In this document: one piece after another, positions 34,080-43,427 of the stretch
Layout: each line of letters begins with the position of its first letter
How positions within the stretch are numbered: the stretch's first letter is position 1
DNA from: Streptomyces sp. SCSIO 75703
Lineage (GTDB): Bacteria; Actinomycetota; Actinomycetes; Streptomycetales; Streptomycetaceae
DNA: 64,000 nt
Direction: 5' to 3'
NCBI RefSeq assembly: GCF_036607905.1
Contig: NZ_CP144555.1
Coordinates: forward strand, 1,922,001-1,986,000
Position numbers and translations under genes: made by a program
The notes under the pieces: model-generated
The model's input: only the letters and a program-made list of their open reading frames with translations
What the model was told of the DNA's origin: nothing
Databases searched by the model: none

Positions 34080-35447
34080 GTGAGCACCGACAAGGATCTC
34101 AGCCGGACCGCGTACGACCACCTGTGGATGCACTTCACCCGCATGTCGTCGTACGAGAAGGCGCCCGTCCCCACCATCGTGCGGGGCGAGGGCGTGCACA
34201 TCTACGACGACCGGGGCAAGCGCTACCTCGACGGCCTCGCCGGCCTGTTCGTGGTCCAGGCCGGGCACGGCCGCACGGAGCTGGCCGAGACCGCCATGAA
34301 GCAGGCCCAGGAGCTGGCCTTCTTCCCGGTGTGGTCCTACGCCCACCCCAAGGCCGTCGAACTCGCGGAGCGCCTGGCCCACGAGGCGCCCGGCGACCTC
34401 AACAAGGTCTTCTTCACCACCGGCGGCGGCGAGGCCGTCGAGACCGCCTGGAAGCTCGCCAAGCAGTACTTCAAGCTCGTCGGCAAGCCGACCAAGTACA
34501 AGGTCGTCTCCCGCGCGGTCGCCTACCACGGCACCCCGCAGGGCGCCCTGTCCATCACCGGACTGCCCGGCCTCAAGGCCCCGTTCGAGCCGCTCGTCCC
34601 CGGCGCCCACAAGGTGCCGAACACCAACATCTACCGCGCCCCGATCCACGGCGACGACCCCGAGGCGTTCGGCCGCTGGGCCGCCGACCAGATCGAGCAG
34701 CAGATCCTCTTCGAGGGCCCGGAGACCGTCGCCGCCGTCTTCCTGGAGCCGGTGCAGAACGCGGGCGGCTGCTTCCCGCCCCCGCCCGGCTACTTCCGCC
34801 GGGTGCGCGAGATCTGCGACCAGTACGACGTGCTGCTCGTCTCGGACGAGGTCATCTGCGCCTTCGGCCGCCTCGGCACCACCTTCGCCTGCGACAAGTT
34901 CGACTACGTCCCGGACATGATCACCTGCGCCAAGGGCATGACCTCCGGGTACTCCCCCATCGGCGCGTGCATCGTCTCCGACCGGCTCGCCGAGCCCTTC
35001 TACCAGGGCGACAACACCTTCCTGCACGGCTACACCTTCGGCGGCCACCCCGTCTCCGCCGCCGTCGCCCTCGCCAACCTCGACCTCTTCGAGCGCGAGG
35101 GCCTGAACCGGCACGTCCTCGACAACGAGGGCGCCTTCCGCGCCACCCTGGAGAAGCTGCACGACCTGCCGATCGTCGGCGACGTCCGCGGCAACGGCTT
35201 CTTCTACGGCATCGAACTCGTCAAGGACAAGACCACCAAGGAGTCCTTCGACGAGGAGGAGACCGAGCGCGTCCTGTACGGCTTCCTCTCCCGCGAGCTC
35301 TACGAGAACGGCCTGTACTGCCGGGCCGACGACCGCGGCGACCCGGTCATCCAGCTCGCCCCGCCGCTCATCTCCGACCAGGGGACCTTCGACGAGATCG
35401 AGCAGATCCTGCGCGCGACGCTGACGGAGGCATGGGCCCAGCTCTGA
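34080..35447 (+). CDS. Class III aminotransferase (putrescine/diamine or beta-alanine:pyruvate type)
   Basis: This 455-residue PLP-dependent class III aminotransferase has YLDGLAGLFVVQAGHGRTEL near 55, FFTTGGGEAVETAWKLAKQY near 115 (PLP phosphate), VSRAVAYHGTPQGALSITG near 145, VSDEVICAFGRLG near 250 and the PLP lysine in MITCAKGMTSGYSPIGA near 285. FLHGYTFGGHPVSAAVALAN follows. It starts at GTG 34080, two bases after the Lrp stop, and is therefore in the same operon. With the divergent aldehyde dehydrogenase this suggests transamination of putrescine, cadaverine or another omega-amine. Pyruvate or 2-oxoglutarate as acceptor cannot be decided. Confidence 0.9.
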   Translation: MSTDKDLSRTAYDHLWMHFTRMSSYEKAPVPTIVRGEGVHIYDDRGKRYLDGLAGLFVVQAGHGRTELAETAMKQAQELAFFPVWSYAHPKAVELAERLAHEAPGDLNKVFFTTGGGEAVETAWKLAKQYFKLVGKPTKYKVVSRAVAYHGTPQGALSITGLPGLKAPFEPLVPGAHKVPNTNIYRAPIHGDDPEAFGRWAADQIEQQILFEGPETVAAVFLEPVQNAGGCFPPPPGYFRRVREICDQYDVLLVSDEVICAFGRLGTTFACDKFDYVPDMITCAKGMTSGYSPIGACIVSDRLAEPFYQGDNTFLHGYTFGGHPVSAAVALANLDLFEREGLNRHVLDNEGAFRATLEKLHDLPIVGDVRGNGFFYGIELVKDKTTKESFDEEETERVLYGFLSRELYENGLYCRADDRGDPVIQLAPPLISDQGTFDEIEQILRATLTEAWAQL

Positions 35448-35669
35448 CCCCCACCCGTCCACCCCCACCCCCGCGTTTCACGCGAACGAGGGTCCTCCAC
35501 AGCCCCGGCGTCGTCCTTTCGAGTGAGAATTGACGGCCCGGGGCCGCGTGCTGTCCGGCCTCCCCGTGGTGACTGCCTAGCGTGCCGAGTGACCGATCGG
35601 CCCCGCCGTCGTTCACCCGAAAGGGGGGACGGACCCGGGAAACACGGATCAGAACCGAGGTGTACGCCC
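35448..35669 (+). other. Intergenic region ahead of the ABC exporter
   Basis: This 222-base region holds the probable promoter of the ABC operon. No hairpin terminator for the aminotransferase stands out. The segment near 35520-35533 (AGTGAGAATTGACGG) is relatively AT-rich. A clear GAGG precedes the ATP-binding gene. Confidence 0.4.
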
Positions 35670-36446
35670 ATGGAGGCCCCGCCGGACAACGACGTGCTCT
35701 GGGCCCGCGCCCTGCACTTCCAGCACCACGACGGCACTCCCGCGCTCAGCGGCGTCTCGCTCGGCGTCCGGGAGGGCGAGATCCTCGCCGTCAGCGGACC
35801 GCGCGGCAGCGGCAAGACGACCCTGCTGCGCTGCCTGTCGGGGATGATCCGCCCCCAGGAGGGCGAGGTCTGGTTCAACAGCGTGCCCGTCCACACCATG
35901 GGCCCGCTCAGCCGCGAACGGCTGCGCCGCGACCGCTTCGGCTGGATCGACCCGGCCCCCGCGCTCGTCCCCGAGCTGAACGCCTGGGAGAACACGGCCC
36001 TGCCGCTGATGCTGCGCGGCACCGGCCGCCGCCGGGCCAAGACCGCCGCCCTGGAGTGGCTGGAGCGCCTCGACGTCGGCGACCGGGCCCGGCGCCGCCC
36101 GCACGAGCTGCGCCAGTCCGAACGCCAGCGCGTCTGCATCGCCCGCGCCCTCGCCGTCGGGCCCTCGGTCCTGTTCGCCGACGAGCCGACGGCGCCCCTG
36201 CACCGCGCCGACCGCGCCCAGGTGCTGCGCACCCTCACCACGGCGGCCCGCTCGCACGGCATCACCGTCGTCCTCGCCACCCACGACGCGCGCACCGCCG
36301 CCCTCGCCGACCGCACCGTGGCGCTGCTCGACGGCCGGCGCGTGAAGACCGTGCACCTGCCGCCGGCCGCCGAGACCACCACGGCCGCCGGGACCGCGGG
36401 CCCCGCCGGGACGGAAGGCCGGGCGGCGTGCTCGCTCTCCGTCTGA
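35670..36446 (+). CDS. ABC transporter ATP-binding protein with degenerate signature motif
   Basis: This 258-residue ATPase resembles the LolD/MacB class that partners FtsX-like permeases. Walker A is intact (SGPRGSGKTTLLR near residue 45). The Q-loop region is GWIDPAPALVPELNAWENTA near 95. The ABC signature normally LSGGQQQR is LRQSERQRVCIARAL near 145. Walker B reads SVLFADEPTAPLHRA near 170, where family members have DEPTGALD. The switch His is present (VLATHDARTAAL near 205). The catalytic Glu after Walker B remains, so hydrolysis may persist but with altered signature-loop contacts. The stop overlaps the permease start by 19 bases. Confidence 0.88.
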   Translation: MEAPPDNDVLWARALHFQHHDGTPALSGVSLGVREGEILAVSGPRGSGKTTLLRCLSGMIRPQEGEVWFNSVPVHTMGPLSRERLRRDRFGWIDPAPALVPELNAWENTALPLMLRGTGRRRAKTAALEWLERLDVGDRARRRPHELRQSERQRVCIARALAVGPSVLFADEPTAPLHRADRAQVLRTLTTAARSHGITVVLATHDARTAALADRTVALLDGRRVKTVHLPPAAETTTAAGTAGPAGTEGRAACSLSV

Positions 36447-37942
36447 GCCGCGGCGCGCACCTCGCCGTCCAGGGGCGCCGTCTGCTCGTCGCCGCGGCCT
36501 CGGGGGGCACGGGCTTCCTGCTGCTGTGCGCCCTCGGCCACGCGCTGGGCCACCCCGAGACGGCCGGCGCCTCCGCGCTCCGGCTGGCCTGGTGCGCGGC
36601 TCCCCTCGCCGCCACCGTCTACCTCGCCGTCGCCGTCGCCCGGACCGACCCCGGCACCCGGCCCCGCACCGGGCTGTCCGCCATCGGGCTGGGGCCCGGC
36701 CGGATGATGGCCGTCTCCGCGACGACCACCGCCCTCGCCTGCGTCCTCGGCTCGCTGCTGGCCCTGCTCTTCTTCCTGCACCTGCGCGGCGACCTGTCCG
36801 GCATGCCCTTCGACGGCGCCGCCGCCGGCAGCCTGGCCGCCGGGCACCCGCTGCCCTACCCGGCCGCGCTGACCCTGCTGGCGCTGGTGCCGGCGACCGC
36901 GTCCTGCGCGGTGGCCCTCGCCCTGCGGCCCCGTGAGGCGCCCCGGCCCGCCGAGGCCCCGGGCACCCGCCACCACGGCCGCTTCGGGGCGTACGGCTGG
37001 GGAGCGGCCCGCGAGACCTTCGGCGCCTACGGACGCTTCGGCGCCCGCCGCTCCGCCACCGGCGCGTCCGGCGGGGCGACGGCGAGCGGGGCGGTGGCCG
37101 CGCGGGGGTCGACGCCCACGGTGGTCACGGCGGGCCCGGAGGTGGCGCACAGCACGGTCACGCCGGGCCCGGGGCAGGCGAGCGCGGTGCCGGCGGGCGC
37201 GGTGTCCGCGGTGACCGCCGGGGCTCCCGGGACGGAGGATCCCGCCGGCCCGGCGGGCGCGGTGGGCACGGCGGACGCGCCCGGCGCTCCGGGCGCGCGG
37301 GCCGCCGATCCGGCCGCCGCGGGCGCCCCCGCCCTCGCGCCGGCGGCGCCCCGCCCGGGGGCCGGCACGCTCCCCTGGGGCATCGCCGTCCTCGCCGCGG
37401 GCCTCGCCGTCGAGACGTACGCGGGCCGCACCACCGGCGTCGCGCCCGGCGCCGTCCCGGCCGCCGGTGTCCTCGCCGGCTGGACGCTGACCGCGCTCGG
37501 CCTGGCGATGGCCGGGCCCGGCCTGACCCACCTGTGCGGCCGGCTCCTGCAGGCGGTGCGCCCCGGCGCGCTGCGGCTGCTGGCCGGCCGCGTCCTGATG
37601 GAGGAGGCGCACCGCGTCGGCCGCCCGCTCGGCGTCGTCTGCGCGGTGGCGTCGGCGGCCTACGCGGCGGCGGTGCTCCACGCCGGGGACGGGCCGTCGT
37701 TCGGTCCGCTGGGCACCCTCGGCGCGGTCCTGGTGGCCGGCTGCGCGGTGGCCACCCTGCTCATCGCCGCGGTGGAGGCCAAGCACGACCGGGCCGAGAC
37801 CACCGAGGCGCTGCTGCGGCTGGGGGCGCCCCCGGCGACGCTGCGGGCCGCGGCGGCGGTGCGGGCGGGGGCGCTGCTGGCCCTCTTCGGCCCGCTGACA
37901 CTGATCGTGGCGGCGCTGGCCGCGCTGCCGCTGGGCCGCTGA
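36428..37942 (+). CDS. ABC transporter permease (FtsX-like), with low-complexity insertion
   Basis: This 504-residue membrane protein is partner to the preceding ATPase. Membrane segments are visible at about residues 18-40, 50-70, 95-115 and 150-170. A long Ala/Gly/Thr/Pro/Val-rich region follows (about 180-315, containing two FGAYGxxxAR-like repeats near 183-203). More helices lie at about 320-370 and two near the C-terminus (VAGCAVATLLIAAVEA, FGPLTLIVAALAAL). It starts at GTG 36428 within the end of the ATPase gene. The permease core is recognisable, but the substrate is not. The low-complexity segment is likely an expanded loop. Confidence 0.82.
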   Translation: MLALRLSRGAHLAVQGRRLLVAAASGGTGFLLLCALGHALGHPETAGASALRLAWCAAPLAATVYLAVAVARTDPGTRPRTGLSAIGLGPGRMMAVSATTTALACVLGSLLALLFFLHLRGDLSGMPFDGAAAGSLAAGHPLPYPAALTLLALVPATASCAVALALRPREAPRPAEAPGTRHHGRFGAYGWGAARETFGAYGRFGARRSATGASGGATASGAVAARGSTPTVVTAGPEVAHSTVTPGPGQASAVPAGAVSAVTAGAPGTEDPAGPAGAVGTADAPGAPGARAADPAAAGAPALAPAAPRPGAGTLPWGIAVLAAGLAVETYAGRTTGVAPGAVPAAGVLAGWTLTALGLAMAGPGLTHLCGRLLQAVRPGALRLLAGRVLMEEAHRVGRPLGVVCAVASAAYAAAVLHAGDGPSFGPLGTLGAVLVAGCAVATLLIAAVEAKHDRAETTEALLRLGAPPATLRAAAAVRAGALLALFGPLTLIVAALAALPLGR

Positions 37943-37955
37943 CCGACGGGCCCCT

Positions 37956-37988
37956 CGCCGCCCCGGGACCTCCCTTCCCGGGGCGGCG
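37956..37988 (+). terminator. Intrinsic terminator of the ABC operon
   Basis: CGCCGCCCCGGG (37956-37967) and CCCGGGGCGGCG (37977-37988) make a perfect 12-bp stem with a 9-base loop, 13 bases after the permease stop. Confidence 0.85.
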
Positions 37989-38059
37989 ATGACTTTCGGC
38001 CTCCCGCCCGGTCTACCCCCTGTACGGCACGACAACGGCACACCCCGACGGGAGACCCC

Positions 38060-38467
38060 ATGTACCAGCAGATGATCTTCGTGAACCTGGCCGTGCGCGA
38101 CCTCGACGCCTCGAAGGCGTTCTTCGCCGAGCTGGGCTTTCGCAACGACCCCCGGTTCAGCGACGAGACGGCCGCCTCGATCGTGATCAGCGACACCATC
38201 GTGGCGATGCTGCTCACCCACGAGAAGTACGGGCAGTTCACGAAGAAGGAGATCGTGGACGCCACCCGGAGCAGCGAGGTGCTCCTGGCGCTCAGCGCGG
38301 AGAGCCGCGCCAAGGTCGACGAGATGGTCGACCGGGCCGTCGCCGCGGGCGGATCGGTCACCGGCCAGACGCAGGACCTCGGCTTCATGTACGGCCGGGC
38401 CTTCGACGACCTGGACGGCCACACCTGGGAGGTCGTCTGGATGGACCCGGCGGCCATCGAGGGCTGA
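38060..38467 (+). CDS. VOC-family protein (glyoxalase/bleomycin-resistance fold)
   Basis: This 135-residue single-domain vicinal-oxygen-chelate protein shows QMIFVNLAVRDLDASKAFFA at the N-terminus, LGFRNDPRFSDE near 30, and a C-terminal GRAFDDLDGHTWEVVWMDP with the typical D-x-x-G-x-x-W-E segment. The His and Glu that would bind metal are visible (GHTWEV). It resembles lactoylglutathione-lyase-like proteins of unknown substrate. It stands alone between the ABC operon and the LAETG protein gene, with its own GGGAGACC Shine-Dalgarno. Confidence 0.9.
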   Translation: MYQQMIFVNLAVRDLDASKAFFAELGFRNDPRFSDETAASIVISDTIVAMLLTHEKYGQFTKKEIVDATRSSEVLLALSAESRAKVDEMVDRAVAAGGSVTGQTQDLGFMYGRAFDDLDGHTWEVVWMDPAAIEG

Positions 38468-38592
38468 CCAACTCGGCCTCACCGTGGGGGAGATCACGAT
38501 CGTCGGCCAGAACTCGTACAACCTTCCGAAGTGTTGAAACGTCTCCGTGGTTAATAAGTGAGCAAAGCCCCTGCCCCCTGCGGGCATATGCG

Positions 38593-38620
38593 TTGACACT
38601 GCTTACGCTCCGCTTATAGA
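38593..38620 (+). promoter_or_regulatory. Sigma-70-type promoter of the LAETG protein gene
   Basis: A consensus -35 box TTGACA (38593-38598) and -10 box TATAGA (38615-38620) are separated by 16 bases, in an AT-rich stretch about 80 bases before the start codon. This is an unusually good match for Streptomyces, suggesting strong vegetative (HrdB) transcription. Confidence 0.75.
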
Positions 38621-38634
38621 CCAGTGAGGCTCCC

Positions 38635-38661
38635 GGGGCGCTGACGTCACGTCAGCGCCCC
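38635..38661 (+). promoter_or_regulatory. 27-bp perfect palindrome in the 5' leader of the LAETG protein gene
   Basis: GGGGCGCTGACGT (38635-38647), one central C, then ACGTCAGCGCCCC (38649-38661). It begins 14 bases after the -10 box, that is just downstream of the expected transcription start, and ends 37 bases before the start codon. It could be an operator for a dimeric repressor or a hairpin in the leader RNA. Confidence 0.7.
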
Positions 38662-38698
38662 TTCCACCCCCCGCATCAGCGCTTCGTAAAGGACAAAC

Positions 38699-39406
38699 GT
38701 GGCAGTCCTGTCCATACCCAGCCGCACGGCCACCCGCCGTGGCCTCCGTGTCCTCGGCGTCGTCTCGGCCTCCGCGGCCCTGGCGTTCGGCGCCGCCGGC
38801 AACGCCCTCGCCTGCGACATCAGCGAGTTCTCCGCCCAGGCCGTCTGCGACGGCGACAAGGGCGTCATCACCGTGACCGACGTCGACCCGGCCGGCATCC
38901 CGGCCACGGTCACCGTCTACCTCCAGAACAACGGCGCCGACGCCCGGAAGATCGGCGAGCAGGTGGTCAAGGGCTCCCGGAAGGGCGAGACCATCACCTT
39001 CGCAGCGGACTGGCAGCCCAACGCCGAGTACCGCGTCCACGTCAAGGCCGACCGGTACGTCGACGAGGACATCAAGCCGAACCTCACGACCCCGGGCACC
39101 GCCTGCGCGACGGAGGAGCCGCCGGCCCCGTCGCCGTCCGAGACCTCCCCCGCCCCCGAGGAGTCCGACTCCCCGGCCCCGGCCCCGTCCGAGTCGTCCC
39201 CGGCCGCCTCGGAGAGCGAGAGCACCGTCCCGGCGGGCGGCTTTGGCAACGCCCCGTCCCCGGCGGTCGGCGAGTCCAACCTCGCCGAGACCGGTGCCGA
39301 CTCCAACACCGGCCTGATCGCCGGTATCGCGGCCGCCCTGGTCGCCATCGGTGGCGGCGCCATCTTCTTCGGCCTGCGCCGCCGCGGCGCCGGCAACGCC
39401 GGCTGA
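38699..39406 (+). CDS. LAETG-anchored cell-surface protein (sortase substrate)
   Basis: This 235-residue exported protein has a signal peptide at residues 1-38 ([20 protein letters not shown], cleavage before CDISEF). A compact domain at about 40-140 has three cysteines and beta-rich sequence ([20 protein letters not shown]). A Pro/Ser/Glu-rich wall-spanning stretch covers about 140-185. The sorting signal LAETG is near residue 198, followed by the hydrophobic [20 protein letters not shown] and an RRR tail. LAETG is the class E sortase motif of high-GC actinobacteria. It starts at GTG 38699 with AAAGGAC upstream. The role is probably structural or adhesive at the aerial or vegetative cell surface. 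Confidence 0.92.
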   Translation: MAVLSIPSRTATRRGLRVLGVVSASAALAFGAAGNALACDISEFSAQAVCDGDKGVITVTDVDPAGIPATVTVYLQNNGADARKIGEQVVKGSRKGETITFAADWQPNAEYRVHVKADRYVDEDIKPNLTTPGTACATEEPPAPSPSETSPAPEESDSPAPAPSESSPAASESESTVPAGGFGNAPSPAVGESNLAETGADSNTGLIAGIAAALVAIGGGAIFFGLRRRGAGNAG

Positions 39407-39425
39407 CCCCGCACCACCCGCACCA

Positions 39426-39460
39426 CCGTGGCCCGTCCCCACCCGGGAGACGGGCCACGG
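39426..39460. terminator. Bidirectional terminator between the LAETG gene and thiQ
   Basis: CCGTGGCCCGTC (39426-39437) and GACGGGCCACGG (39449-39460) form a perfect 12-bp stem with an 11-base loop between two convergent genes. Confidence 0.85.
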
Positions 39461-39488
39461 CCCTGCCCGGCGGCACCTCGCCGGACGC

Positions 39489-40508
<1,020 letters not shown>

Positions 40509-40510
40509 CC

Positions 40511-42166
40511 CTAGAACTCCCCGCCCCGATCGGTGCGCAGCCGCTCCAGCACCAGCAGGGCCACCGCGCACACCACCATCAGAATCGTCGAAAGGGCCAT
40601 CGCCTGGCCGTAGTTCATCTGTCCCGGCCGGCCCAGCAGCCGGGCCACCGCGACCGGCAGCGTCGGGTTGTCCGGCCGCGCGATGAACACCGTCGCGCCG
40701 AACTCGCCGAGCGACACGGCGAACGCGAAACCGGCCGCGATCAGCAACGCCCGCCGCACCAGCGGCAGATCGACCTCGCGCCACACCCGCCAGGGGGACG
40801 CGCCGAGCACCGCCGCGGCCTCCCGCAGCCGTCCGTCCACCGCGCGCAGCACCGGCAGCATCGTCCGCACCACGAACGGCACGCCGACCAGGGCCTGGGC
40901 CAGCGGCACCAGGAGCCAGGAGGAGCGCAGGTCCAGCGGGGGTTCGTCCAGGGCGATGAGGAAACCGAAGCCGACGGTGACCGCGGAGACGCCGAGCGGC
41001 AGCATCAGCAGGGCGTCGAAGCCGCGTACCAGGCGGCCCGCGTCGCGCCGGGCGAGCGCGGCGGCGGCCAGGGCGCCGATCACCACGGCGATGGCGGTGG
41101 CGGCGAGCGCGTAGCGCAGGGAGTTGCCGACGGCGTCGATGGGCGGCACGAGGAAGGCGCCGCCGTCCTCGCGGGTCAGCGCCCGGTAGTAGCCGAAGCC
41201 GGGGGCGGCGAGTGACCGTTCGACCAGGACGGCGAGCGGCAGCACCAGCAGTACGGCGATGGTGGCCAGCACCCCGCCGAGCAGCGCCCACTGGCCGGCG
41301 CCGCGCGGCCGGCGCGCGGTGCCCGCGGGATCGACCAGCCGGAGGGCGCTCTCGCGGCGCCGCACCGTCCAGGCGTGCACGGCGAGGACGGCGCCGACCG
41401 CGGCGAACTGGACCAGGGTCAGCACGGCGGCCGTGGACAGGTCGAAGACCTGCGAGGTCTGCCGGTAGATCTCCACCTCCAGGGTGGAGAAGGCGGGCCC
41501 GCCGAGGATCTGGACGACGGCGAAGGAGGTGAAGGTGAACAGGAACACCATCAGCGCGGCGGCGGCCACGGCGGGGCCGAGCGCCGGGAGCGTCACCCGG
41601 CGCCAGGCGGCGAGCCGGGAGGCGCCGAGCATCCGCGCGGCCTCTTCCTGGCGGGGGTCGAGCTGGGACCAGAGTCCGCCGACGGTGCGGACGACGACCG
41701 CGTAGTTGAAGAAGACGTGGGCGAGCAGGATCGCCCACACGGTGGTGTCCAGGCGCACCCCCCACAGTTCGTCGAGGAGCCCGCCGCGCCCGACCAGGGC
41801 GAGGAAGGCGGTGCCCACGACGACGGTCGGCAGCACGAACGGCACGGTCACCACGGCCCGCAGGACCTGTTTGCCGGGGAAGTCGAGGCGGGCGAAGGCG
41901 TAGGCGCCGGGCAGCGCGATCAGCAGGGTGAGCGCGGTGGAGACGAGCGCCTGCCAGGTGGTGAACCACAGCACCTGCCGGATGCCGGGCTCGGCCAGCA
42001 CCTCGGCGAACCGCCCGAACCGCCAGGTGCCGTCGGCCGTGAGGCCCCGGGCGACGATGGCCGCGACGGGGTAGGCGAAGAACACCGCGAAGAACGCGGC
42101 GGGCCCGGCCATCAGGGCGAGCCGCGCCGCGTTCCCGCTCCGCCGGCGGGCGGGGCGGGCGCTCAC
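40511..42166 (-). CDS. thiP: Thiamine ABC transporter permease, fused two-domain
   Basis: This 551-residue membrane protein with about twelve helices arose by fusion of two permease units, as in ThiP and FbpB. Each half has an EAA-type loop: QEEAARMLGASRLAAWRRVT near 185 and REAAAVLGASPWRVWREVDL near 450. It starts at GTG 42166, overlapping the thiB stop (GTGA). The two halves provide the entire membrane channel with ThiQ. The TPP riboswitch upstream of thiB points to thiamine, TPP or a precursor as the cargo. Confidence 0.92.
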   Translation of the reverse strand: MSARPARRRSGNAARLALMAGPAAFFAVFFAYPVAAIVARGLTADGTWRFGRFAEVLAEPGIRQVLWFTTWQALVSTALTLLIALPGAYAFARLDFPGKQVLRAVVTVPFVLPTVVVGTAFLALVGRGGLLDELWGVRLDTTVWAILLAHVFFNYAVVVRTVGGLWSQLDPRQEEAARMLGASRLAAWRRVTLPALGPAVAAAALMVFLFTFTSFAVVQILGGPAFSTLEVEIYRQTSQVFDLSTAAVLTLVQFAAVGAVLAVHAWTVRRRESALRLVDPAGTARRPRGAGQWALLGGVLATIAVLLVLPLAVLVERSLAAPGFGYYRALTREDGGAFLVPPIDAVGNSLRYALAATAIAVVIGALAAAALARRDAGRLVRGFDALLMLPLGVSAVTVGFGFLIALDEPPLDLRSSWLLVPLAQALVGVPFVVRTMLPVLRAVDGRLREAAAVLGASPWRVWREVDLPLVRRALLIAAGFAFAVSLGEFGATVFIARPDNPTLPVAVARLLGRPGQMNYGQAMALSTILMVVCAVALLVLERLRTDRGGEF

Positions 42167-43251
42167 TTCAGGACGAGCGAGGACCACGAGGTGACCCACT
42201 GGTCACGGTGTTCGGCGATCTTCGCGGGGGCCATCGTCCGCGGGTCCTCGACCTTGGGGGCGAACTCGGTGAACTCCGCGGGCAGCCCGGCGTCCGGGTT
42301 CACCGGGTGGACGAACATGTTGAGCGGCATGTCCTCCTGGAACTCCCGGCCGATCAGGAAGTCGATGAACGCCTTGCCGCCCTCCGGGTTCTTCGCGTGG
42401 GCCAGCAGGCCGGCGAACTCGATCTGCCGGAAGCAGGTGCCGGTCGCCACGCCGGTGGGCGCGGTGTCCGGGCGGGGCTCGGCGTAGATCACCTCGACGG
42501 GCGGCGAGGACGCGTAGGAGACGACCAGCGGACGGTCGCCCTTGGCCTCCTTGCCGCCGGCCGATCCGGAGAACTCCTCGTTGTACGCCTGCTCCCAGCC
42601 GTCGACGACCTTGACGCCGTTGGCCTTGAGCTTCTTCCAGTAGTCCGTCCAGCCCTGGTCGCCGTAGCGGGCGGCGGTGCCGAGCAGGAAGCCGAGGCCG
42701 GGCGAGGAGGTGGCGGCGTTCTCGGTGACGAGGAGGTCCTTGTACTCGGGCTTGACCAGGTCGTCGAAGGTCTCCGGCGGCGCCAGCTCGTGCCGCTCGA
42801 AGTACGCCTTGTCGTAGTTGACGCAGATGTCGCCGTAGTCGACGGGCGTGACCCGGTGTTCGTCGCCGTCGACCCGGTAGCGCTCGTCGATCGCGTCGAG
42901 CCCCTTGGCCGCGTACGGCTGGAACAGGCCGTTGTCGAGCGCCCGGGAGAGCAGCGTGTTGTCGACGCCGAAGAAGACGTCGCCCTGCGGGTTGTCCTTG
43001 GTGAGGATGGCCTTGTTGACGGCCTGTCCGGCCTCGCCGTCCTCCAGGACCCGGACCTTGTAGCCGGAACTCTTCTCGAAGGCGGCGATGACGTCCTTCG
43101 AGGCGGCCCACGAGTCGTGGCTGACCAGGGTCACCGTCTTGGCGCCGCCGGCACCGGAACCGGTGTCCGAGCCGCCGGACGATCCGCACGCGGACAGCGT
43201 GACCAGGCCCAGCCCGGCGGCCAGGACGGTGACCTTGCGGGTGATGCTCAC
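42163..43251 (-). CDS. thiB: Thiamine-binding lipoprotein of ABC transporter
   Basis: This 362-residue solute-binding lipoprotein has a signal peptide with lipobox LSAC near residue 22, followed by a Gly/Ser linker and the mature domain beginning KTVTLVSHDSWAASKDVIAA. Conserved TbpA-like segments are EDGEAGQAVNKAILTKDNPQ near 72, FFGVDNTLLSRALD near 93 and PVDYGDICVNYDKAYF near 135. SPGLGFLLGTAARYG and YASSPPVEVIY follow. It is anchored on the outer face of the membrane. An AGGAGG lies about 10 bases before the ATG. Expression should be governed by the TPP riboswitch in its leader. Confidence 0.93.
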   Translation of the reverse strand: MSITRKVTVLAAGLGLVTLSACGSSGGSDTGSGAGGAKTVTLVSHDSWAASKDVIAAFEKSSGYKVRVLEDGEAGQAVNKAILTKDNPQGDVFFGVDNTLLSRALDNGLFQPYAAKGLDAIDERYRVDGDEHRVTPVDYGDICVNYDKAYFERHELAPPETFDDLVKPEYKDLLVTENAATSSPGLGFLLGTAARYGDQGWTDYWKKLKANGVKVVDGWEQAYNEEFSGSAGGKEAKGDRPLVVSYASSPPVEVIYAEPRPDTAPTGVATGTCFRQIEFAGLLAHAKNPEGGKAFIDFLIGREFQEDMPLNMFVHPVNPDAGLPAEFTEFAPKVEDPRTMAPAKIAEHRDQWVTSWSSLVLK

Positions 43252-43285
43252 TGATTCCTCCTGGGGTTCCAGAAGGAGACGCGGC

Positions 43286-43317
43286 CCTGCCCGGGTCCCT
43301 CGCGGGGCCCGGGCAGG
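43286..43317 (-). terminator. Hairpin between the TPP aptamer and thiB (expression platform candidate)
   Basis: CCTGCCCGGG (43286-43295) and CCCGGGCAGG (43308-43317) form a perfect 10-bp stem with further CCC/GGG pairing in the 12-base loop. It lies about 20 bases after the aptamer and 35 bases before the thiB start, where a terminator controlled by the riboswitch would be expected. There is no U tract. Confidence 0.6.
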
Positions 43318-43338
43318 ACGCAGCAGCTTGAGTGGTGA

Positions 43339-43427
43339 CCGATCTCCCTACCCAGAATGACCTGGGCGAGGTTCGGAGGGTCTGCGGCCGGTGCCGCACT
43401 CTCAGCGCTGTGGCGCTCCCCTGTCGG
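43339..43427 (-). ncRNA. TPP riboswitch (THI element)
   Basis: On the minus strand this region shows the conserved TPP aptamer in order: P1 strand CCGA, a GCGC-CACA-GCGC stem, the invariant CTGAGAG at 43399-43405, a GTGCGGC/GCCGCA arm, ACCCTCCGAACCT, and the closing CCAGG-TCATT-CTGG hairpin followed by GTAGGGAG. P1 is completed by TCGG at 43339-43342. It sits 87 bases upstream of thiB and should turn the importer off when TPP is abundant. Confidence 0.93.

Noticed and set aside
35582..36400. Plus-strand frame overlapping the ABC ATPase and continuing into the permease
   Set aside because: Before 36428 the frame gives Arg/Pro-rich sequence opposite the true ATPase frame. The permease begins at the GTG at 36428.
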